Of a DNA stretch of 64,000 nucleotides, positions 49,465 to 56,904 are shown piece by piece (within the stretch, counting starts at the first letter, position 1; each line of letters begins with the position of its first letter). The position numbers and the translations under genes were made by a program. The notes beneath the pieces were generated by a model, which did no database searches, was not told where the DNA came from, and was given only the letters and a program-made list of their open reading frames with translations. Source of the DNA: Chromobacterium alkanivorans (GTDB lineage Bacteria > Pseudomonadota > Gammaproteobacteria > Burkholderiales > Chromobacteriaceae); contig NZ_JAFHKL010000016.1 of NCBI RefSeq assembly GCF_016937655.1, positions 40,737 to 104,736 on the forward strand, written 5' to 3'.

Positions 49465-50178
49465 TCAAATAGTGGACAGCAGCTTCAACACGGCGGCCGA
49501 CAGCCTTTCCGCGCACAATCCGATGCCATGCTCGGGCGTGCCCTTATCCCGGCCTTGGCCGTCAATGATATTGCTGACCGCCCGCAAGACCAGCACCGGC
49601 GTGGAACCCACCCGTCGGGCGGCGCGCATCACGCCGGAGGACTCCATTTCAATCACGCCGCGGCCCAGTTCCAGCATTGCGGGAAACTTGTCGGCGGGCA
49701 CCGGGAACTGATTGCTGCTGAAGATCAGCCCCGGCTTCACCCTGGGCAGGGCTTTCAGCTTCGCCAGCCAATAGGGGTCCGCGTCCCACTCCGTTTCCAG
49801 CTGGCCATGCGTATTGCTGTTAAACAGGCAGGACTCAAACGGCGTGCCTTTCAGGATCTTGTCGATGCCGTAAAGATCCATCTGCACGACCTTGCTGCCG
49901 GCGACGACATCTCCGATCTCCCAGCCATCCCCCACCGCGCCCGAGGTCCCCAAAAACAAGACCAGGTCAATCTCGCGCTGCTGCAGCACCGCCAGCGTGG
50001 TCAAGGCGGCGTCTTCCGTGCCCACGCCGGTTTCGGCCAGGTAAAGCTGGTGGAGATTGTGCCTAAGGCTGCGACAGGACAAGGCGCCGAGCATGGGGTC
50101 CGGCGACCAGGTCGCGGACAGCTGTTGCGACAGGTGGGCGGATTCGGCGGGGAATGCCGACAATAGCAAGATGTTCAT
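49465..50178 (-). CDS. MTA/SAH nucleosidase-like phosphorylase-family protein
   Basis: A 237-residue PNP/UDP phosphorylase-fold protein. Motifs: GTSGAVGDGWEIGDVVAGSK (ribose/phosphate loop region), the MESSGVMRAAR segment with the substrate-binding MES, and LRAVSNIIDGQG where the Asp normally protonates the base. GAGG lies 6 bases before the ATG at 50178. It probably splits methylthioadenosine, S-adenosylhomocysteine or a related nucleoside. The chain is divergent from E. coli Pfs. Confidence 0.78.
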   Translation of the reverse strand: MNILLLSAFPAESAHLSQQLSATWSPDPMLGALSCRSLRHNLHQLYLAETGVGTEDAALTTLAVLQQREIDLVLFLGTSGAVGDGWEIGDVVAGSKVVQMDLYGIDKILKGTPFESCLFNSNTHGQLETEWDADPYWLAKLKALPRVKPGLIFSSNQFPVPADKFPAMLELGRGVIEMESSGVMRAARRVGSTPVLVLRAVSNIIDGQGRDKGTPEHGIGLCAERLSAAVLKLLSTI

Positions 50179-50246
50179 GTAGTGCCTCAATCGTAGGTGG
50201 TTTAACTGCGAAATCTCGCCGAGGATACGGCGAGTCCTTCCAATCC

Positions 50247-50801
50247 TTAGCCTGCGCCTTCCAGCAGCAAGCGCCCGCCGCTGTTCAAATGCTCCACATC
50301 GCGCGCGCGCAGCGCATCCACCGCCACCTGCGCGTCCACCCAGATTTGCGCGGTGAACAGCTTGCCGCGCGCCGGCTTGCCGTCCGCCACCGCCCATATT
50401 CTATGTTCGGCATCCACGGCCACCTCCGCCGCGGCAGGCTCCAGCGCCGCCTGCTCGGTGCGCACGGCGGCCAGCAGCACCGGCTGGCCGTCCAGTTGCG
50501 CCGCGCCCATAGTCATCCGGTAATGGCCCTTGCCGTTCCACAGCGCCATGCCCTTGGCGGCCGGCTCCGCTTCCAGCCGCAGCCGGATGGCGCTTGGCGC
50601 CTCGCATTGGATGCTCAGCGTCATCCGCCGCTTGCCCAAGGCCAGCACCCCGGCCTGGGACCGCCCAAACTGGCCCTTGTTCAACACGCCGTAATCCAGT
50701 TGCTCGCCGCTCAAGCGCATCACGCAGTTGTCGGCCAACACGGCCTGGCACAAGAGCAGGCCGGCCAGACCGGCCGTTGCCCGCTTAATCATCGACTTCA
50801 T
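50247..50801 (-). CDS. DUF1120 fimbrial protein (minor subunit or tip)
   Basis: A 184-residue exported protein: signal peptide (RATAGLAGLLLCQAVLA), then DNCVMRLSGEQLDYGVLNKG, the DUF1120 start with its conserved cysteine and xDYG. A second cysteine in LSIQCEAPSAIRLRL completes the disulfide. It follows the usher by 14 bases and has GAGGAG upstream. Probably an adaptor or tip subunit of the pilus. Confidence 0.8.
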   Translation of the reverse strand: MKSMIKRATAGLAGLLLCQAVLADNCVMRLSGEQLDYGVLNKGQFGRSQAGVLALGKRRMTLSIQCEAPSAIRLRLEAEPAAKGMALWNGKGHYRMTMGAAQLDGQPVLLAAVRTEQAALEPAAAEVAVDAEHRIWAVADGKPARGKLFTAQIWVDAQVAVDALRARDVEHLNSGGRLLLEGAG

Positions 50802-50815
50802 TCCTTGCTCCTCGC

Positions 50816-53314
50816 TCACGCTTCCGCCCGGCATACCGCGTCCAGCTGCTCGTAAAACACCTGCTCGTCCACCGTTTCCGGCAGCGCGAAATCCAGCTGA
50901 CAACGGTTGCCGTTAGGCGTAGTCACGGTCAACGCCTGTCCCGGCTCGGCATTGTCGAGGAAGACCTTGCCGCCTTCCACCACGGTGGTGACGAAACGAT
51001 TGTCCGCCGTCAGCACCGACCCGCCGGCGCTCAGCGGCTGGCCCAAACCGTCCTTGACTTCCAGCAACACGCGGCGGGTCTGGAACACGTCGAATTCGAC
51101 ATGACGCACCGCGCCGCGGCTGACTTTCAGCTCCTTGTAGCCGTTTTTCAGCTCCACCGAGCGCGGCAAGCTCTTCACGTCCACTTCCAAGCGGCTGACG
51201 TCGTAAGCCGTCAAATTTGGGATCACCGCGCGGCCGCCGGCGTCGGTCCACACCGCCCCGCCCGGCGTGTTGACCCGCACCCCGGACACCTTGCCGGTGG
51301 ACAACACGCCGAAACTGTCCTGGATCTGCGCCGGTGACGCGGTGACGCCGTCGCGGTGAAAGGCCAGGCCGCCGCTCAGCCCGGCGGAAAAATGACGGCC
51401 GGCGTAGTTCTGCCCCATGCCCAGCCGGGCGCTGGCGTAACGCGGCTGCACATGGACATTGGCGCTCACCCCGGTGCCGCGGCGGCTCTGTTCCGCAGTC
51501 AGCTGATAGCCCCAATACTCGTTGACGGTTTCGCTGACCGAGGTATTCAGGCTGGCGTCGCCGCCGCTGCTGCGCACGGTGCTGTTGATGCGGCGTTTTT
51601 CCAGCGGCAGGCTGAAGTTCAAATACCAGGCTTGATAACGACGGCCGTCAAAGGAGTTGCGGCCGTTCTCCACGTTCAGATTCAAGGACATCCGCTTGAA
51701 GGAGCGGCCCCAGCTGCCCAGCCAGCGGCTGCTGACATGTCCGTCGAAACTGCGGCTGGAGGAGTAGGACAGCCGGAAGCTGCCCGCGCGCTGATGGCTC
51801 CAGCCCAGAGAAGCGGAATACTGGGCGCGAGTGCGGCGCTTGCGCGCTTGGCCGGCCTGTTCTCGACCATAAGCCGTCATCGCCTCGCCCAGATCGCGGT
51901 AGCCCTCGGATTGAAACGAGGCCGATACGGACGCGCTCATCGCCTCGCTCATCCGCGTGCTCATCGCCCAGTTGGATTGATGGCCGAACACGCCCTCTTC
52001 CCGCGCATGGGAGCTCACGCCGCGCACGCTCAAGCTGGTGTCGGCGCTCAGGCCGACATCCGCCCCCAGGCCCAGGGCCTGGTATTGCGGCGTACCCAGC
52101 GCGCCCAGCGTCCCTTGCGCCCGCGCGCCTAGCGCCCAACTGCCGGAGCCGGTCAACAGCAAGGGGTCCTCGCCGTCGTCGGCATAGTCGCGCAAGCGGC
52201 CCATGGCCAGCGAATAGCCCAGCGGCGCGGCCGCATCCAAGCCCAGGCTTGCCGCCGGCACGGTGAAGCGCCGCTCGCCGCCGTCGCTCTCCGCCACCGT
52301 CACTTCCAGATCGACATGACGGTTGTTGAGGCGGATATGGTCAAAAGAGAAGGGCCCGGCCGGCACTTGCGCGACATGGATCAACACCCCCGCCTGCCGC
52401 ACTTCCACCCGCGCCACACTATTGGCGATGCCCTCCACCCGCGCGCCGGGGCCGCCCTGCTCCAGGCCGCTCTCCGGCGTCCATTGCGCGCCCAGCAACT
52501 GGCCGGCGGCAAACAGCGGGCTGTCGACATTGATCACCCCCAGTTGCAGGCGCGCGCGCTGGGAGACGAAGGAGCGTTGGGCGTAAGCGCCCAGATCGCT
52601 GAACTGTCCCTGGCCGTTATTGGAGTAGTAGAACTGGCGGCTGCGCACAATCCAGTCGCCGACGTTGACGCCGGCCTCGGTATCCAGCGACAAGCTGCGG
52701 CTGCCACTGCCCAGACCCTGATAGCTGCTCGCGCTGAGGTCGTAGTTCAGCATGCCGCCGACGCCGCCGCTTTCCAGCTGGATCTCTTCTTGCGGCTGCG
52801 GCAGGATGGCCGCGGTGGGCACCAGCAAGGCCACCCGGTTCAGATTGGGGTTCAGCTGCACCTGGGTCTGCGGCCAAGCGCCGACAAAGTCGTAACAGCC
52901 CGGCGCCACGGAAATGCCCTCCGCCTCATCCGGCGGCGGCCCTTGCAAACGCGCTCGCTCCAGCAAATCAGGGCTGAAGCACAGCTGGCCTTGCGCGTCG
53001 AACTCAGCCTCCACCTCGCCCAGCACTTCGCCGTTGCGCGACAAGGTCACCAGCTGCCGGCCGACAGCAAAACGCGGCTTGCCGCGAAAGTACTCGGCCA
53101 AGGCCGGGTCCAGACCGCGCGCGCGCAAGACATCGGCGTCGAACATCGCCTCGTCGGCCACTCCCGCGGCCAATGCCAGCGACGGGGTCGCGCCCAGCGC
53201 CAGCAGCAAAGCCGCCGCCAGCGGCCGCCTACGCCAACGCCTTACCGGCGGGCCCAAATCTGCCCACACCTCCCCGCGCCCACATTGAGCCAGGAGCTCT
53301 TGCCAAACCGCCAA
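50816..53314 (-). CDS. Fimbrial outer-membrane usher (FimD/PapC family)
   Basis: An 832-residue usher. A Tat/Sec-like basic start precedes LAAALLLALGATPSLALAAG, then the N-terminal chaperone-binding domain (FDADVLRARGLDPALAEYFR), the 24-strand barrel with SYQGLGSGSRSLSLDTEAGV and RVEVRQAGVLIHVAQVPAGP, the plug region and C-terminal domains ending with a two-cysteine CQLDFALP...AVCRAEA. Start is TTG 53314, immediately after the chaperone stop (TAATTG); no better start is near. Confidence 0.88.
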   Translation of the reverse strand: MAVWQELLAQCGRGEVWADLGPPVRRWRRRPLAAALLLALGATPSLALAAGVADEAMFDADVLRARGLDPALAEYFRGKPRFAVGRQLVTLSRNGEVLGEVEAEFDAQGQLCFSPDLLERARLQGPPPDEAEGISVAPGCYDFVGAWPQTQVQLNPNLNRVALLVPTAAILPQPQEEIQLESGGVGGMLNYDLSASSYQGLGSGSRSLSLDTEAGVNVGDWIVRSRQFYYSNNGQGQFSDLGAYAQRSFVSQRARLQLGVINVDSPLFAAGQLLGAQWTPESGLEQGGPGARVEGIANSVARVEVRQAGVLIHVAQVPAGPFSFDHIRLNNRHVDLEVTVAESDGGERRFTVPAASLGLDAAAPLGYSLAMGRLRDYADDGEDPLLLTGSGSWALGARAQGTLGALGTPQYQALGLGADVGLSADTSLSVRGVSSHAREEGVFGHQSNWAMSTRMSEAMSASVSASFQSEGYRDLGEAMTAYGREQAGQARKRRTRAQYSASLGWSHQRAGSFRLSYSSSRSFDGHVSSRWLGSWGRSFKRMSLNLNVENGRNSFDGRRYQAWYLNFSLPLEKRRINSTVRSSGGDASLNTSVSETVNEYWGYQLTAEQSRRGTGVSANVHVQPRYASARLGMGQNYAGRHFSAGLSGGLAFHRDGVTASPAQIQDSFGVLSTGKVSGVRVNTPGGAVWTDAGGRAVIPNLTAYDVSRLEVDVKSLPRSVELKNGYKELKVSRGAVRHVEFDVFQTRRVLLEVKDGLGQPLSAGGSVLTADNRFVTTVVEGGKVFLDNAEPGQALTVTTPNGNRCQLDFALPETVDEQVFYEQLDAVCRAEA

Positions 53315-54025
53315 TTAGCCGGCCTTGGCCGTCAAAGGCGCGTCGTAGCTGTCCACCGTATAGCTATACAAGGTCGCGGGATACAACGTAACCGCCTCGG
53401 CCTCAGTGTCCGCTACTGGAAATGACAGCTTCTGCCCAGGCAACACATAGTTATGCTCCAGTTGAACCGGGGTCCCTTGCGGTTTGAGGTGAACAACCTC
53501 CGCCAAACGCACCACATAGGGGCTGTCATTTTCCATTACCAATCGCCCAGCCTCCAACGACCACTTCAGCAACTTCCATGGTTCGCGATGAACAGCCAAG
53601 CCCTTGGGATGAATCACCAAGGGTAAGTTTTGCCGCACGGCAACTCCGACCTGCGCAGCCCCTCCTTCCAACTGTTGCGGGATACCCTCAAAAATCACTC
53701 GTTTCAAACGCTGAGTTTTTAACGGCTGCTGAAGCTGCAACATGAAGCGCACCTGCTGCCACTCCCCAGCCTCAACCCGGGCCACAGGCGGCGTAAGCAT
53801 CACCAATGGTTTCTCGTCACCATCCTCCGCCAAGTTTTCAATTTTTGAATACAACAATAATGGCTGCTCATCCGTATTTTTCACCAACATTGCGCCACTG
53901 CCATCAGCCTCGTCCAGCAGGAGTAACGAAGTCTCAGGCATAACCCCTGCCGCCCGACTATCATTAACTGCCGCTAAAGTTAGTACCGACAACATCACCA
54001 CTATTACTTTGCCACCAACCCGCAT
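53315..54025 (-). CDS. Periplasmic fimbrial chaperone (PapD family)
   Basis: A 236-residue chaperone with signal peptide (VIVVMLSVLTLAAVNDSRAA). Domain 1 carries LLLLDEADGSGAMLVKNTDE and LVMLTPPVARVEAGEWQQVR, the usual PP.xR motif that anchors pilin C-termini; RLKRVIFEGIP is the G1 strand region. Domain 2 is shorter. GAGGTGAGG lies before the ATG, directly after a 12-bp stem-loop. Confidence 0.87.
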   Translation of the reverse strand: MRVGGKVIVVMLSVLTLAAVNDSRAAGVMPETSLLLLDEADGSGAMLVKNTDEQPLLLYSKIENLAEDGDEKPLVMLTPPVARVEAGEWQQVRFMLQLQQPLKTQRLKRVIFEGIPQQLEGGAAQVGVAVRQNLPLVIHPKGLAVHREPWKLLKWSLEAGRLVMENDSPYVVRLAEVVHLKPQGTPVQLEHNYVLPGQKLSFPVADTEAEAVTLYPATLYSYTVDSYDAPLTAKAG

Positions 54026-54036
54026 CGCCTCACCTC

Positions 54037-54069
54037 ACCCCTCTCTATCACAGAGTAATAGAGAGGGGT
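54037..54069 (-). promoter_or_regulatory. Stem-loop between pilin and chaperone genes
   Basis: Perfect 12-bp arms ACCCCTCTCTAT / ATAGAGAGGGGT (54037-54048 and 54058-54069) with a 9-base loop. No T-run follows on the minus strand; the chaperone ribosome-binding site starts at once. It probably stabilises the upstream pilin mRNA or reduces chaperone/usher expression. Confidence 0.65.
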
Positions 54070-54146
54070 AGAACTATCACTCAATTACCTAATCACAGGT
54101 CAACATTTTGACAAAAAAACAAGAACGCACAAACATGCAAATACAA

Positions 54147-54803
54147 TTAATAATACAATTCCATGGTAACCACCCCACGAAACTCTTGCTCATCCGTCAA
54201 ACCCAGCCCTTTTTTAATAGCAATCTTCGAAGCAATACCAGCCGTAAGGGTTTTAAATGAAACAGGAACACTATCGCCATCAATAGGGGTATAGTAGTGC
54301 AGGTTTTCCACCCAGTCACTACCTGCTTTTTTCCACACACCTTGATCCTCACTTACCCCATAAGCAACCCCTGCAATTTCACCTCCACTCTCATCAAAAG
54401 CTTTCATATCACCTTTGAATTGAAAGTAATGAAAGCCTATTTCTTTCCCATCAGCCGTCTTATTGAATCCAAAAGTTCTTTTATCGGAACTACCCTCACG
54501 GCCTACCGCATCCACAAATCTAACGCGCACACTCGCGGGGCTTTCACATTTAATATTCATATTATGAACCCCCCCTTCTTTCCTGAACATTGCTTCAGGG
54601 TATTCTGCTATTTCCCTCTCTTGAATTACACCATAATCCCAAACATTTCCTTCAGAAAAATTTACATTACATGCCGCCGGCTTAATAATACCTTGCACTT
54701 CAAATTTGGAACTACCCTGAATCACCGTTGACTCATCCGCCTTTACAAAGCTGACACACAGCACACTGGAAGCCACCAAAACCTGCACCATACACTTCAA
54801 CAT
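54147..54803 (-). CDS. DUF1120 fimbrial major subunit
   Basis: A 218-residue exported protein, signal peptide MLKCMVQVLVASSVLCVSFV plus KA, mature part with IIKPAACNVNFSEGNVWDYG (DUF1120 motif) and the pairing cysteine in MNIKCESPASVRVRF; it ends VVTMELYY, an alternating beta strand suited to donor-strand exchange. The gene is much more A+T-rich than its operon partners. It is first in the fimbrial operon, upstream of the stem-loop, as expected for the abundant pilin. Confidence 0.82.
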   Translation of the reverse strand: MLKCMVQVLVASSVLCVSFVKADESTVIQGSSKFEVQGIIKPAACNVNFSEGNVWDYGVIQEREIAEYPEAMFRKEGGVHNMNIKCESPASVRVRFVDAVGREGSSDKRTFGFNKTADGKEIGFHYFQFKGDMKAFDESGGEIAGVAYGVSEDQGVWKKAGSDWVENLHYYTPIDGDSVPVSFKTLTAGIASKIAIKKGLGLTDEQEFRGVVTMELYY

Positions 54804-54870
54804 AATAAATCACCATACAAAACAGTTATCAGGAAAACCAATTTTACAAGAACAACTCCAAAAAAACATA

Positions 54871-54884
54871 TGACCAGTACGAAA
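54871..54884 (-). promoter_or_regulatory. Conserved motif TTTCGTACTGGTCA, site 2
   Basis: Reads TTTTTCGTACTGGTCATATG on the minus strand, 68 bases upstream of the pilin start, within a very A+T-rich 215-base intergenic region (54804-55018) that must hold the fimbrial promoter. Confidence 0.5.
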
Positions 54885-55018
54885 AACACCAACACAAACT
54901 AAATATCCATAAAAAATCCAACCACACTCACACCCACGAAAGGCAAATAAAAAAACTCACATCTAACCCTTTTAAAAAATCAGCACCACTCAGTTTTCAC
55001 AGCGAAATAATTTATCAT

Positions 55019-55855
55019 TTAAAACACATCACTTTTGCCCGCCATACTGGCAACCCATGCCGCCCACACCTCTCCATCACGCCGATAACAAGCATCATGA
55101 TCGCCACCCTGCATAAACAACCTGGCTTTAGGCTGAGGACTGAGTTGATATAGACGTTCGCCCAATGCCATCGGCACCACTTCGTCGCCGGAGCAATGAA
55201 TGAATAGTTTTGGCGCGGCAATGGCCGGCAATTTGGAATAGGAGGAGAAGTTATGGCGGATCAGCGCGTCAAACGGCAGCCATGAGGCGGTATAGGATTT
55301 GGCGATGTCCGCGATAGACAAGAAACCGCCGTCTATAATCACCCCGTCCACGCCCAGCGACACCGCGGCCATGTCCATGGCGATGGCGCCGCCCAGGGAG
55401 TGGCCATACACCAGATGCTTGGACGCTTGGGGCGACAGCTTCTTGAACGCTTGCCAGGCGGCCCTGGCGTCGGCGTAGACCGAACGCTCCGACGGCAAGA
55501 ACCACGCGCCGCCGCCGTAGCCGCGGTAATCGATCGCCATCACCGCCAGGCCCAGCCGGCGCAGGCTGAGGATCAAATCGATATCGGTGTGCAGCGTGCT
55601 GTCGTTGCCGTGCAAAAACAGTACCGCCGGCGCGGTGGGCGATTCGGCCGGCAGCCACCACGCATGCACCAGGCCGCCGCCCTCCGCCTTGGGAATCGGC
55701 AGCCAGGCTTCTTGGTAACGCACCCCGTAATCTTGCGGGGTTTTGCCGGTCTGATACGAAGGGCTGAGGATGAAATAGCGCTGCGCCAGCTCCCACAAGC
55801 TCATCGCCAGCAGGATGGCGGCCGACAGCGCCAGGATTTTCTTAAACGCGCCCAT
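55019..55855 (-). CDS. Membrane-anchored alpha/beta hydrolase (BEM46/YfhR-like)
   Basis: A 278-residue hydrolase with an N-terminal membrane helix (ILALSAAILLAMSLWELAQR). LFLHGNDSTL is the oxyanion loop, YGHSLGGAIA the nucleophile elbow, SGDEVVP holds the acid and GGDHDAC the base. The plan matches the BEM46/YfhR group of unknown substrate. ATG 55855 is used; the GTG at 55867 is an alternative. Preceded by site 3 of the TTTCGTACTGGTCA motif. Confidence 0.8.
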   Translation of the reverse strand: MGAFKKILALSAAILLAMSLWELAQRYFILSPSYQTGKTPQDYGVRYQEAWLPIPKAEGGGLVHAWWLPAESPTAPAVLFLHGNDSTLHTDIDLILSLRRLGLAVMAIDYRGYGGGAWFLPSERSVYADARAAWQAFKKLSPQASKHLVYGHSLGGAIAMDMAAVSLGVDGVIIDGGFLSIADIAKSYTASWLPFDALIRHNFSSYSKLPAIAAPKLFIHCSGDEVVPMALGERLYQLSPQPKARLFMQGGDHDACYRRDGEVWAAWVASMAGKSDVF

Positions 55856-56156
55856 GCGCGCCGCCACACTTTGCTACATCACAAGCCATCAAGAACACCA
55901 GCCTCAAAATAAAAGCCATCTCCGCCCAGCCTGGGCGAAATCCAACCTTGAAGCATAGCCTTGCTCAGAATGAGGGGATATTTGACCAGTACGAAATGCG
56001 CGCCCAGGCAGTACCAGTGGTGCGACAAGGAGGCTCAACGCAGGATCAGGGGTTTTGTTAGCCGGTCTTAGCGACGAGGAAGACAAATGAGGATGGCGGG
56101 AACCCTCAGCCGGAAAGCGGCACCAAGGAGGGTGCCGCGGGCGGAAAGGAAAAATG
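55856..56156. other. Non-coding region with motif site 3
   Basis: About 300 bases between the hydrolase and the response regulator. It holds the TTTCGTACTGGTCA site and, near 56095-56145, a GC-rich CGGAAAGCGG...CCGCGGGCGG stretch that may end the response-regulator transcript. A 60-codon minus-strand frame here lacks coding signals. Confidence 0.45.
55983..55996 (-). promoter_or_regulatory. Conserved motif TTTCGTACTGGTCA, site 3
   Basis: Minus-strand TTTCGTACTGGTCA followed by AATATCCCC, 128 bases upstream of the membrane-anchored hydrolase start. Same orientation relative to its gene as sites 1 and 2. Confidence 0.5.
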
Positions 56157-56789
56157 TCAGGACTTGAACAGCAACAAAAGATCGGCGTCGCGTTCCGCGC
56201 CCAGTTTGCGCATGGCGCTGGCTTTCTGGGTGCTGATGGTTTGCTTGCTGCGCTTGAGCTTGGCGGCGATGTCGTTCACCGTCAGGCCGGCGACGAAGAG
56301 CCTCACCACCTCGGCTTCGCGCGCGGTCAACGCGCGCTTGGCGGTGGATTGGGCCAGCCCGTCCGCCTCCAGCAAACGCTCCACCGCGGGAGAGTAGTAC
56401 GGCGTTTTGGCCCTGGCGGCGTACAAGGCCGGCAGCAGGTGTTCGATGGCGTCCGATTTACTCAGGATGCAGTGAATGCCCAGGCCGCGCAGCGAGCGCA
56501 CCACCAGCGCGTTGTCCATCATGGTGAGCACCACGATGCCCAGCGTCGGATACAGGCGGCGCAAACGCTCGAACATGGCCGCACCGTCGCCGGACTCGCA
56601 GCCCGGCATGGAATAATCGGACACCAGCACATCGCAAGGCTGGCTGGCCAGCAAATCCCACAACGCAGTTGCGCTGCTGGCCTTGCCCGCCACGCGGACG
56701 GCGCGCCGGCTTTGCAACACATGCTCCAGGCCGCTGAGCACGGTGGGGTGGTCGTCCGCCAGCAATACCTTGATTTCCTCTGTCTCCAT
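56157..56789 (-). CDS. NarL/LuxR-family response regulator (RcsB-like)
   Basis: A 210-residue regulator. The receiver has DDHPT, phospho-acceptor Asp 58 in VSDYSMPG and the Lys in ILSKSD. The C-terminal LuxR HTH reads LTAREAEVVRLFVAGLTVND, then IAAKLKRSKQTISTQK. Divergent from the hybrid kinase gene (116-base shared promoter region) and close to the fimbrial operon, an arrangement like RocA/RocS beside Pseudomonas cup genes. Confidence 0.88.
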   Translation of the reverse strand: METEEIKVLLADDHPTVLSGLEHVLQSRRAVRVAGKASSATALWDLLASQPCDVLVSDYSMPGCESGDGAAMFERLRRLYPTLGIVVLTMMDNALVVRSLRGLGIHCILSKSDAIEHLLPALYAARAKTPYYSPAVERLLEADGLAQSTAKRALTAREAEVVRLFVAGLTVNDIAAKLKRSKQTISTQKASAMRKLGAERDADLLLLFKS

Positions 56790-56904
56790 GTCGCTCACAT
56801 AAAAATGATATTTATTGTCGAGAAACTCTATTTTTATAGATAAGCAAACATCCTGAGCGCGGTCAACTCCCCGCCCAGCAACTCCGCCACCGTCAAATCC
56901 ACGC

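Noticed and set aside
55904..56086. 60-codon minus-strand ORF upstream of the hydrolase
   Set aside because: No ribosome-binding site and no family features; more likely non-coding DNA around the TTTCGTACTGGTCA motif.
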